From: Acidobacteriota bacterium
GTDB lineage: Bacteria; Acidobacteriota; Blastocatellia; Pyrinomonadales; Pyrinomonadaceae
DNA length: 6,344 nucleotides
Assembly: GCA_013813755.1 (NCBI GenBank)
Contig: JACCRD010000254.1
Coordinates: 1 to 6,344 of the forward strand
Reading direction: 5' to 3'
Shown here: positions 1-5,649 of the stretch, piece by piece
Numbering within the stretch: the stretch's first letter is position 1
Layout: each line of letters begins with the position of its first letter
Notes under the pieces: model-generated
What the model saw: the letters and a program-made list of their open reading frames with translations, nothing else
Databases searched by the model: none
What the model was told of the DNA's origin: nothing
Made by a program: the position numbers and the translations under genes

Positions 1-1
1 A

Positions 2-334
2 ACCAGGCTTTATCAACTGCGAAAAAATGAGGATCCAAAAAGTCCGGGACTCAAACATCGCCATTATTCACCACGAGCGAAAGTTGTTCTTCATGGTTCA
101 AAGTTCAAGGTTCAAGGTTCAGAATCAAGAGCTTTTATTGGATTGAGTGAACCGCCAGGAGACTTTGATTTGGTGAAAATTTGCGCGACGGTTGATGAAT
201 ACGCGCATTCGGTTTTTGAGTTTTTTCGCTGGTGCGACCGCGAAAAAATCCAAATCATTTATTGCGAAACAGTTCCCCAACACGGAATCGGTTTGGCGTT
301 AATGGACAGATTAAAACGCGCGGCGGAAAGTTAA
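2..334 (+). CDS. sua5: Sua5-type L-threonylcarbamoyladenylate synthase, C-terminal part (5' end outside window)
   Basis: The frame is open from base 2 to the TAA at 332-334, giving the last 110 residues. The family makes threonylcarbamoyl-AMP from threonine, bicarbonate and ATP, the first step of t6A37 modification of ANN-decoding tRNAs, in the cytoplasm. The visible part starts at the end of the catalytic YrdC-like domain. It then shows the diagnostic interdomain linker KSPGLKHRHYSP (residues 13-24 of the visible part), which in Sua5 closes over the active site. The small C-terminal domain follows, ending in GIGLALMDRLKRAA, matching the family's usual 'GxGxAxxDRLxRAA' ending. A TTG at 143 could be mistaken for a start, but the same frame carries the linker upstream, so it is internal. 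Residues 32-41 come from a 7-bp repeat array placed right after the first strand of the C-terminal domain (AKVVL); that domain may have lost or replaced native residues there. Single-domain TsaC lacks this C-terminal part, so Sua5 is the better name. Confidence 0.93.
   Translation, partial: TRLYQLRKNEDPKSPGLKHRHYSPRAKVVLHGSKFKVQGSESRAFIGLSEPPGDFDLVKICATVDEYAHSVFEFFRWCDREKIQIIYCETVPQHGIGLALMDRLKRAAES
95..122 (+). repeat. Heptamer tandem array inside sua5 (unit GGTTCAA, 4 copies)
   Basis: Four consecutive 7-bp units read GGTTCAA, AGTTCAA, GGTTCAA and GGTTCAG. They encode GSKFKVQGSE in the Sua5 frame. The same unit family recurs at 904-952 in the neighbouring convergent gene, again with the GGTTCAA strand as coding strand. 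The opposite strand (TTGAACC) carries TGA, so only this orientation is readable. Confidence 0.9.
331..334. other. Shared stop-codon palindrome TTAA of two convergent genes
   Basis: The plus-strand sua5 gene ends with TAA at 332-334. The minus-strand glycosyltransferase ends with TAA read from 333-331. The palindrome TTAA therefore supplies both stops, and the genes overlap by 4 bp with no intergenic space. Any terminator for either gene must lie within the 3' coding part of the other; none is obvious. Confidence 0.95.
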
Positions 335-1920
335 TTTTTCGCGCTCACTGCCACAATCGCCACTTCGCGGTTGTCGCTTAAAACTTGCGCGTTTATCAAA
401 TCTGTTTCGGTTAATTCCTTGAGATATTCAAGCGGAACAAGAACTAAAATATTTTTGCCGCTCTGACGTTTTATTTCTTCTAAAACTTCATATACCCCCA
501 GAAATTTTTTCAATTTTCCGTCCGCTTCTCTAATCAGTCTTCCGGCGGCATAAAACTCAGCATTGTGCGAAACGGTGTGCAGATTCAAAACTTTTTCCTC
601 TGTAAAACCCTGTGCGTTGGCAGTTTCCATTAAATATTTTATTGTTTCAGAATTTATAAAAGGAGCGCTAAAAAATTGCAGAGTCAGCCAGACAAAAGCA
701 AAAATCACAGCGGCTGAAAGCTGCACGAATAATTTTCTTGCAGCCGATTTTTGCACAAAACGCCAAACGCCAAATGTTGTCAAAATTAAAGCGGCGGGCA
801 GAGCAGGCAAAATATAACCCGGCAGTTTTGAGCCGGAAAACGAAAAAAACACCAGCGGGACAAGCAACCAGGAGAGGGAGAAGCGGAGAAGCGGAGTTTT
901 ATTTTCAACCTTGAACTTCGAACCTTGAACTTTGAATCTTGAACTTTGAACCTTAAATAATCGCCAAATTGTCGTTAGAAAAAACGGCAGCCAGGGCAGC
1001 GTCATCAGCGGTAAAACCCAGAAGAAAAAATAAAAAGGCTGTGGATGCGCGTATTTATTTGAAGTATAGCGGGCAAAATGATGCTGGATAAAAAATTCGT
1101 CGATAAATGTAAAACCGTGCGTCAGATACATCGGCACATACCAAACTGAAGCGACGAGCAAACTCACAACCGTTCCCCAAATCAAACTGAAAATAAAAGT
1201 TTTGCCCGGCAGCTTAAAAGATAAAAGATAATAAAAAGCAACAATTGCCAGCGGGAAAACGATGCCGACTAAACCTTTGGCGAGCAGTGCGACGCCGATG
1301 AAAAAGTAGAAAGCCGTAAGTGGTAAGTAATAAGTGGTAAATGATTTGTTTTTTGATTGATCAAAAATGAAAAAGGCGACGAGCGATGCCGTCAACGGAA
1401 AAGTTAAAATAATATCGAAACTCGCGCCGCGCGCGAAGACGATTAAGCCAATTGAGGAAGCGGCGATTAAAGCTAACCAGTTAGCGAAATCTTTCGTTGT
1501 CAAAGAATTAGAGTATTCAACCGGATTTTCTTTTCTTTCAATATCTCCGTTTTCCCCCAAATGATTGACAGCAAGATTTTTTCCTAAAAGCCAAAGACTA
1601 AAAACCGTCAAAAGTCCAAAAATTGCTGAACCGACGCGAGCCGCAAACTCCGAAACGCCGAAAATTTTATAACCGACGATTTGCAGCCAGTAAAGTAGTG
1701 CGGGTTTTTCAAACCAGTGCGCGCCGCCGAGCGTCGGCGTGACCCAATCATTGCGTTCAAACATTTCACGCGCCACTTGTGCGTAACGCGGTTCGTCAGG
1801 TCCGACGAGTGGAATCGAAAGCCCGAAAAAGTAAAGAGCAAAGATGACAATCCAAAAAATGCCCCAGATTAGTCGCTCGCTTTTTAATGTCTGATTTTGG
1901 GTCTTTGTTATTTCTTGCAT
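331..1920 (-). CDS. ArnT/PMT-like membrane glycosyltransferase (GT-C fold, family 39/83 type)
   Basis: This 529-residue polytopic inner-membrane protein probably moves a sugar from a polyprenyl-phosphate carrier onto an acceptor on the periplasmic side. Residues 42-47 are DEPRYA, the acidic motif of the first periplasmic loop that is catalytic in ArnT-type enzymes, followed by WFEKPALLYWL (69-79). About 11-12 hydrophobic segments follow from residue 19 to about 419, including a conserved-looking SKLPGYILPALPA stretch (364-376). A soluble, presumably periplasmic tail covers about 420-529. The length is close to E. coli ArnT (about 550). Acceptor and donor cannot be read from sequence: lipid A with aminoarabinose is one option, other envelope glycans or protein O-glycosylation are others. 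Loops are enlarged by repeat-derived residues at 193-202, 229-236 and 323-339. No good Shine-Dalgarno precedes the ATG; it was kept because it gives a short N-tail before the first membrane helix. The gene diverges from the oxidoreductase and its stop overlaps that of sua5. Confidence 0.9.
   Translation of the reverse strand: MQEITKTQNQTLKSERLIWGIFWIVIFALYFFGLSIPLVGPDEPRYAQVAREMFERNDWVTPTLGGAHWFEKPALLYWLQIVGYKIFGVSEFAARVGSAIFGLLTVFSLWLLGKNLAVNHLGENGDIERKENPVEYSNSLTTKDFANWLALIAASSIGLIVFARGASFDIILTFPLTASLVAFFIFDQSKNKSFTTYYLPLTAFYFFIGVALLAKGLVGIVFPLAIVAFYYLLSFKLPGKTFIFSLIWGTVVSLLVASVWYVPMYLTHGFTFIDEFFIQHHFARYTSNKYAHPQPFYFFFWVLPLMTLPWLPFFLTTIWRLFKVQSSRFKVQGSKFKVENKTPLLRFSLSWLLVPLVFFSFSGSKLPGYILPALPAALILTTFGVWRFVQKSAARKLFVQLSAAVIFAFVWLTLQFFSAPFINSETIKYLMETANAQGFTEEKVLNLHTVSHNAEFYAAGRLIREADGKLKKFLGVYEVLEEIKRQSGKNILVLVPLEYLKELTETDLINAQVLSDNREVAIVAVSAKN
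878..896 (-). repeat. Short 8-bp tandem repeat in the glycosyltransferase gene
   Basis: On the plus strand the unit GAGAAGCG occurs twice followed by GAG, with a degenerate GGAGAGG-like copy just upstream (871-877). It lies 7 bp from the large heptamer array at 904-952 and encodes part of the TPLLRFSLS stretch that follows the array-derived loop. The period here is 8, not 7, so it may be a different kind of repeat or a slipped heptamer. Confidence 0.6.
904..952 (-). repeat. Heptamer tandem array inside the glycosyltransferase gene (GGTTCAA family, 7 copies)
   Basis: Read on the coding (minus) strand, seven contiguous 7-bp units follow each other: GGTTCAA, AGTTCAA, GATTCAA, AGTTCAA, GGTTCGA, AGTTCAA, GGTTGAA. 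They encode residues 323-339, a heptapeptide repeat FKVQSSR / FKVQGSK / FKVEN. The insert is hydrophilic and lies between two membrane segments (about 295-316 and 346-361), where an extra loop can be tolerated. Unit family and orientation relative to the gene match the array in sua5. Confidence 0.93.
1215..1235 (-). repeat. Short heptamer array inside the glycosyltransferase gene (unit TCTTTTA)
   Basis: On the plus strand TAAAAGA occurs twice in perfect tandem (1215-1228), followed by a degenerate third unit TAATAAA. The coding strand reads TCTTTTA and encodes YYLLSFK near residues 229-236, at the end of a membrane segment. With only two perfect copies this array is the weakest of the set. 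It is listed because period and setting match the others. Confidence 0.6.
1317..1344 (-). repeat. Heptamer tandem array inside the glycosyltransferase gene (unit CCACTTA, 4 copies)
   Basis: Plus-strand units are TAAGTGG, TAAGTAA, TAAGTGG and TAAATGA, contiguous over 28 bp. The coding strand (CCACTTA type) encodes SFTTYYLPLT (about residues 193-202), in the connector between two membrane segments. The plus strand contains TAA in every unit, so only the observed orientation can be translated. Confidence 0.85.
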
Positions 1921-1969
1921 CTTGACGGAAAATGTTAAGTATTGCTGAAAAATAATTTACATTCAAATT
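1921..1969. promoter_or_regulatory. Divergent intergenic region between the glycosyltransferase and the oxidoreductase
   Basis: Only 49 bp separate the two divergent start codons, so promoters for both genes must lie here or inside the neighbouring coding sequence. On the minus strand a weak pair TTGAAT (1966-1961) and TACTTA (1941-1936) is spaced 19 bp apart. On the plus strand TTGACG (1922-1927) resembles a -35 box but has no well-spaced -10 partner. Neither start has a convincing Shine-Dalgarno. The region is AT-rich. Promoter assignment is inference. Confidence 0.3.
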
Positions 1970-2971
1970 ATGGAAAAAATCCAAAATCCAAAATCTAAAA
2001 TCCAAAATCTAAAAACGGCGGTGATCGGTGTCGGAAGTTTAGGTAGACATCACGCCCGCAATTACGCAGAGATTGCCGCGGGCGGGCAAACCGAATTTGT
2101 CGGCGTGTGCGATTCAAACGCGGAAAATGCGCGGGCAATTGCCGATCAGAATAGTTGTAATTATTTTACGGACTGGCGTGAATTGCTTGATAAAGTTGAC
2201 GCTGTTTCAATTGTTACGCCAACCGAAACACACTGCGAAATAGCCTGCGCTTTTTTGGAAAAAGGCGTTCACGTTCTGGTTGAAAAACCGATCGCGCTCT
2301 CGCTTGAAGAAGCCGACAAAATGATCGAAACGGCTGAAAAATCAGGCGCAAAATTGATGGTCGGACATCTCGAACGCTATAATCCGGCGATGGTCGCGCT
2401 GCGTCCGTACATTACCAAACCGCTCTATTTTGAAATCCATCGTGTTTCGCCTTTTCCAGATCGTTCGCTTGATGTCGATGTGGTGCTGGACGTAATGATT
2501 CACGATCTCGACGCGATTCAGTGGCTCGTCGGCGAAAACGTAAAAGTTTCCGAAATCCGCGCCGTCGGAATTCCCGTCATCTCGGATAAAGTTGACGCGG
2601 CAAACGCGCGGATTGAATTTGAAAACGGCACGGTCGCCAATATTACCGCTTCGCGGATCGGAACGGAAAAAATTCGCAAAACGCGCTTTTATCAAACAAA
2701 CAGCTATGTCGTGCTTGATTACGCGAGTAAGTTCGCTTCGGTAACTTCACTTGCGCCAAACGCTGTTCATCCGCTTTTGGGAATTTCTGTTAATCGACTT
2801 GAAATCAACGATGTCGAACCACTGCGCAGCGAGATCGAAGCGTTTTTAGATTGCATTTTGGATGACAAAACTCCGCCGATTACCGCGCACGACGGACGAC
2901 GCGCCTTAGGTTTGGCGATTGGAGTTTTGGAAAAAATAGATTTTCACGCTAAAAAAGTTTTTCCTGAATGA
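1970..2971 (+). CDS. Gfo/Idh/MocA-family NAD(P)-dependent oxidoreductase, lpx-cluster (GnnA-like) subtype
   Basis: The 333 residues fit this family of sugar and nucleotide-sugar dehydrogenases. The Rossmann domain starts at TAVIGVGSLGRHHARNYAE (16-34; dinucleotide-binding GxGxxG at 20-25). VEKPIALSLEEA (104-115) holds the family EKP motif. MIHDLDAIQW (176-185) supplies the catalytic-type H178 and D181. The stretches VGHLERYNPA (131-140) and FPDRSLDVDVVLDVMIHD (162-179), with ANARIEFENG (211-220) and TASRIG (226-231), look like the oxidoreductase commonly encoded within lipid A (lpx) clusters. One characterised relative there, GnnA, oxidises the 3-OH of UDP-GlcNAc on the way to a diamino sugar. 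That substrate is inference, and no GnnB-like aminotransferase is present. Residues 4-15 come from a heptamer array and form an extension ahead of the first beta strand. A GTG at 2021 could be an alternative, shorter start. The gene overlaps the next one by ATGA, so the two are probably translationally coupled. Confidence 0.92.
   Translation: MEKIQNPKSKIQNLKTAVIGVGSLGRHHARNYAEIAAGGQTEFVGVCDSNAENARAIADQNSCNYFTDWRELLDKVDAVSIVTPTETHCEIACAFLEKGVHVLVEKPIALSLEEADKMIETAEKSGAKLMVGHLERYNPAMVALRPYITKPLYFEIHRVSPFPDRSLDVDVVLDVMIHDLDAIQWLVGENVKVSEIRAVGIPVISDKVDAANARIEFENGTVANITASRIGTEKIRKTRFYQTNSYVVLDYASKFASVTSLAPNAVHPLLGISVNRLEINDVEPLRSEIEAFLDCILDDKTPPITAHDGRRALGLAIGVLEKIDFHAKKVFPE
1979..2013 (+). repeat. 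Heptamer tandem array at the start of the oxidoreductase gene (unit ATCCAAA, 5 copies)
   Basis: Five contiguous units read ATCCAAA, ATCCAAA, ATCTAAA, ATCCAAA, ATCTAAA, starting 9 bp after the A of the ATG. They encode residues 4-15 (IQNPKSKIQNLK), just before the Rossmann strand TAVIGVG. The two TAA triplets in the ATCTAAA units are both out of frame with the gene. The array could also affect translation initiation, since it lies in the early ribosome-binding footprint. Confidence 0.92.
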
Positions 2972-4095
2972 AATCAAAAGAAATTTCAAATTTTCTGCAA
3001 ACACGCATCGAAGCGAAAGATTTTCCGTCCGCCGTTTATCTAGTTGCGGAAAAAGGCGAAATCATCTTTCAGGACGCCCTCGGTTTCGCCGTTGTCGAAC
3101 CTGAAAAAATTGAAGCTGAACTCGATACGATTTACGATTTAGCGAGTTTGACGAAACCGCTTGTGACGGGTTTGCTATGCGCAAAGTTAATTGAGCAAGG
3201 TGGACTAAAATTAACCGATAAACTTAAATCACAATTAAGACAATTTTTATCAAGTATCAAACCCGAAATCACGATTGAAAATTTGCTGACTCACACTTCG
3301 AGTTTTCCGGCTTGGCGTCCGTTTTATTTGAATTGTCACGACGATAAATGGAAAAATGAATTTGTATTAGCGCAAATAGTTGAAAGCACGCCTAAAACTT
3401 CGCCAAATTCAAAAGTGATTTACAGCGATTTTAACTTCATAGTTTTAGGCTTTTTACTTGAAAGATGTTACGGAAATCGACTCGACGAAATTGCCGAAAA
3501 TGTAATTTTCAAATTGTTAGAATTACAAAACACATTTTTCAATCCGCCAAAAGACTTGCAAAAACGTATTGCCGCAAGTGAAAAGGGAAACGGATACGAA
3601 AAACGGATGTGTGCTGATTCGGGTTTTGATGTTTCAAATTACAAATGGCGCGAGTATCAAATTTGGGGCGAAGTTCACGATGGTAATTGTTATTTTATGA
3701 ACGGCGTTTCCGGTCACGCCGGACTTTTTTCAAACGCTTTTGAAGTTTTCAAAATTGCGCAGCAATTTTTAGCCGAGGAAACCACGTTATTGAAGCCTGA
3801 AACTTGCGAATTATTTCGGACAAATTTTACCAGAGGCTTAAACGAAGCGCGTTCGATTTCTTTCCAACTTGCCGAAACAAAAGATTCCACAGCGAGCGCC
3901 GCATTATCGAAAGACAGTTTCGGACATCTTGGTTTTACGGGAACGAGTTTGTGGATTGAACCTGAAACGAGGCGCGTTTTTATTCTTCTCACCAATCGCA
4001 CGCACGCGCGGGACCTTCCATTTGCCAATATCAACTCTACGCGCCGTCGCTTTCACGAAATTGCCGCGCAAATTTTGGATCGCGGACGCAAATAG
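2968..4095 (+). CDS. Class C beta-lactamase-like serine hydrolase, cytoplasmic
   Basis: The 375-residue protein has the penicillin-binding/class C beta-lactamase fold by motif. S60-L-T-K63 is the nucleophile SxxK within YDLASLTKPL. Y152-S-D154 stands where class C enzymes have YxN. G319-H320-L-G322-FTGTSLW replaces the KTG triad. LLTHTSSFPAW (107-117) and GEVHDGNCYFMNGVSGHAGLFS (234-255) are typical of a hydrolase subgroup that I recall also being fused to NagZ-type glycosidases in Bacteroidota, which hints at muropeptide or D-amino-acid peptide cleavage. No signal peptide or membrane segment is visible, so it probably acts in the cytoplasm and need not confer drug resistance. The start is the ATG of the ATGA overlap with the upstream oxidoreductase, so both are likely in one operon. 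Alternatives within the family are an esterase or a D-aminopeptidase. Confidence 0.9.
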   Translation: MKSKEISNFLQTRIEAKDFPSAVYLVAEKGEIIFQDALGFAVVEPEKIEAELDTIYDLASLTKPLVTGLLCAKLIEQGGLKLTDKLKSQLRQFLSSIKPEITIENLLTHTSSFPAWRPFYLNCHDDKWKNEFVLAQIVESTPKTSPNSKVIYSDFNFIVLGFLLERCYGNRLDEIAENVIFKLLELQNTFFNPPKDLQKRIAASEKGNGYEKRMCADSGFDVSNYKWREYQIWGEVHDGNCYFMNGVSGHAGLFSNAFEVFKIAQQFLAEETTLLKPETCELFRTNFTRGLNEARSISFQLAETKDSTASAALSKDSFGHLGFTGTSLWIEPETRRVFILLTNRTHARDLPFANINSTRRRFHEIAAQILDRGRK

Positions 4096-4098
4096 GAT

Positions 4099-4120
4099 CA
4101 TCTAACTATGGTGCATCTAA
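4099..4120 (+). promoter_or_regulatory. Direct repeat CATCTAA-N8-CATCTAA upstream of the first VWA gene
   Basis: CATCTAA occurs at 4099-4105 and again at 4114-4120, 15 bp apart centre to centre. It begins 3 bp after the hydrolase stop and ends 11 bp before a TATAAT. The position would suit an activator or response-regulator site, but two 7-mers can recur by chance. No regulator is encoded nearby. Confidence 0.25.
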
Positions 4121-4131
4121 AACGCGGTTTT

Positions 4132-4137
4132 TATAAT
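4132..4137 (+). promoter_or_regulatory. Possible -10 element TATAAT for the first VWA gene
   Basis: A perfect TATAAT lies 55 bp before the ATG at 4193, inside the gap between the hydrolase and the VWA gene. No good -35 box is found 16-18 bp upstream; the best is TGGTGC at 4109-4114. The direct repeat just upstream could mark an activator-dependent promoter. The surrounding sequence recurs at 5650-5671. Confidence 0.35.
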
Positions 4138-4178
4138 CAAAAGAAAGCAATCTCCCCGAAAATTAAATTTGTTGAGTT

Positions 4179-4184
4179 GGAGAG
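4179..4184 (+). promoter_or_regulatory. Shine-Dalgarno GGAGAG deciding the start of the first VWA gene
   Basis: GGAGAG ends 8 bp before the ATG at 4193. An in-frame TTG at 4169 lies upstream of this site and would add eight residues ahead of a textbook signal peptide, so 4193 is the better start. Confidence 0.8.
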
Positions 4185-4192
4185 TTTTGGAT

Positions 4193-5422
4193 ATGAAGAA
4201 AATCGTTTTTGCTTTCGTCTGTTTTTGCGCGCTTAGTGTTTCTGTGTTGGCGCAAACAGGGCGTTCGACGCGCCCTCGAATTATTACTCCGCCTCCAACG
4301 ACAACGAATTCAAACGACTCCGTCGATCAAAATTCGACCCGGCGCGCTCCGGTTCTAACCGGCGATAATAGATCAGCGAAGCCGGCTCCGACTGCGACTC
4401 CAAACGTGAATGAAGAAGTCAGCGAGGTTGATGACGAAGTTATTCGTGTTGAAACGAGCCTTGTGACATTTCCCGTGTCCGTGCTTGACCGCAACGGCAG
4501 ATTTATATCGGGTTTGCAGAAACAGGATTTTCAAATTTTTGAAAACGGCGTTGAACAAAAAATTGACAGCTTTGCTTCGATTGAACAGCCTTTTACAGTT
4601 GTTTTGATGATTGACGTAAGCCCTTCGACGAATTTTAGAATCGAAGAAATTCACGATGCAGCAATTGCTTTTGTTAATGAGCTCCGCCGTGACGATAAAG
4701 TTGTCGTTATTTCCTTTGATGAAAAAGTGCGCGTTTTGAGCCAGGCAACCAACAACCGCGCGGTTCTACGCGACGCGATTCTCAGATCGCAGTTCGGCGA
4801 TGGTACAAGTCTCTATGATGCGGTTGATTTTGTTCTTGCTGACCAATTGCGGCGGATTCAGGGACGTAAAGCCGTGGTTCTTTTTACCGACGGCGTTGAT
4901 ACTACCAGCCGTCGAGCCGATTATCAAAGCACCGTGCGCGGTACCGAAGAAGTGGACGCGCTTTTTTATCCGATTCGCTTTGATACTTACAGTTCGCTGA
5001 ACGACAACGGCGGCAACGGAAATTCTTATCCTGCTCCCCGCAGACGCAGCGGTAATAGCGGTTTAGGCGGAATTATCGGAATAATTTTAGGCGGCGGCAA
5101 TGTTCAAATAGGCGGAGGAGGTCGCGGCGGAAGTGCCGGCTCAAGCCGTGCCGAATATGAGACCGGGCATCGTTACCTGGAAGATTTAGCGCGCAATAGC
5201 GGCGGGCGAAACTTTGAGGCGAACAACGATCTCAACGTCGCTTTTACAGGAATTGCCGAAGAACTGCGCCGCCAATATTCAATCGGATATTACCCGGAAA
5301 TAGCCGGGCAAAAAGGCGAACGCAAACAAATCCGCGTTCGCGTTAAACGTCCAAGTCTCGTCGTGCGTGCGAAAAACAGTTACATTGTTGGTGAAAACGA
5401 CAGAGGCTTTGCTGGAAAATAA
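4193..5422 (+). CDS. Secreted VWA-domain protein, acidobacterial VWFA-related family
   Basis: The 409-residue product starts with a Sec signal peptide, MKK then a hydrophobic core ending SVLA|Q (cleavage after about residue 20). A Pro/Thr/Asn-rich linker follows (about 21-75). Next comes the family's lead-in RVETSLVTFPVSVLDRNGRF (85-104) through ENGVEQKIDSF, a beta-rich module. The VWA domain has an intact metal-binding (MIDAS) site: D141-x-S143-x-S145 in MIDVSPSTN, T205 in GTSLYDA and D233 in FTDGVDTT. Between the strand LFYPIRFDTYSS and YLEDLARNSGG lies a Gly/Ser/Asn-rich insert (about 269-319) with a hydrophobic GLGGIIGIILGGG core, which is unusual for a VWA fold. The tail YSIGYYPE..RKQIRVRVKRP is typical of the family. 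The role is unknown; a metal-dependent binding function outside the cytoplasmic membrane is likely. The gene sits alone between a 97-bp gap and a terminator, with a paralogue downstream. Confidence 0.93.
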   Translation: MKKIVFAFVCFCALSVSVLAQTGRSTRPRIITPPPTTTNSNDSVDQNSTRRAPVLTGDNRSAKPAPTATPNVNEEVSEVDDEVIRVETSLVTFPVSVLDRNGRFISGLQKQDFQIFENGVEQKIDSFASIEQPFTVVLMIDVSPSTNFRIEEIHDAAIAFVNELRRDDKVVVISFDEKVRVLSQATNNRAVLRDAILRSQFGDGTSLYDAVDFVLADQLRRIQGRKAVVLFTDGVDTTSRRADYQSTVRGTEEVDALFYPIRFDTYSSLNDNGGNGNSYPAPRRRSGNSGLGGIIGIILGGGNVQIGGGGRGGSAGSSRAEYETGHRYLEDLARNSGGRNFEANNDLNVAFTGIAEELRRQYSIGYYPEIAGQKGERKQIRVRVKRPSLVVRAKNSYIVGENDRGFAGK

Positions 5423-5461
5423 TTTTTCTAACTTTTATTTATTTCCTTGAACATACGAATT

Positions 5462-5492
5462 AAAACTTTGCACTAAAAATGCAAAGTTTTTT
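5462..5492 (+). terminator. Rho-independent terminator after the first VWA gene
   Basis: AAAACTTTGCA (5462-5472) pairs perfectly with TGCAAAGTTTT (5480-5490) around the 7-nt loop CTAAAAA. The 3' arm runs into six T residues (5487-5492), followed by ATTTTAT. It starts 40 bp after the TAA at 5422. The stem is A/T-rich, and the A run on its 5' arm could let it work weakly on the minus strand too. Confidence 0.85.
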
Positions 5493-5649
5493 ATTTTATA
5501 ACGGACGATAATCAATAATAGCTCGGATAGGTTTTTGCCGCTGTCTAAATAATTTTGTCAAAGATTAGACAAATTTTGGAATTGCAGGCGGTATTTCCAA
5601 AGCCAAAGAAGCTGTTAATACTCACAGCAGATGATGGATTGAAGACTGA

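Noticed and set aside
143..334. A separate 63-residue gene starting at TTG 143
   Set aside because: The frame is open upstream to base 2 and encodes the Sua5 linker SPGLKHRHYSP, so this is only the tail of a larger gene.
95..2013. CRISPR interpretation of the repeat arrays
   Set aside because: The units are 7 bp, contiguous without spacers and lie within coding sequence; no cas gene is present.
2342..2695. Long antisense ORF within the oxidoreductase
   Set aside because: It is a shadow of a well-supported gene with no recognisable domain or ribosome-binding site.
4119..4131. Hairpin AAAAC-GCG-GTTTT after the hydrolase gene as a terminator
   Set aside because: The stem is only five pairs, mostly A-T, with a three-base loop, and it overlaps the likely promoter; too weak to call.
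4169..4192. TTG at 4169 as start of the first VWA protein
   Set aside because: It would precede the GGAGAG ribosome-binding site and add residues before a complete signal peptide; the ATG at 4193 fits better.
4108..4236. A 42-codon ORF beginning ATGGTGCATC and overlapping the VWA start
   Set aside because: It has no Shine-Dalgarno, its second half lies out of frame over the VWA signal peptide, and the product looks random.
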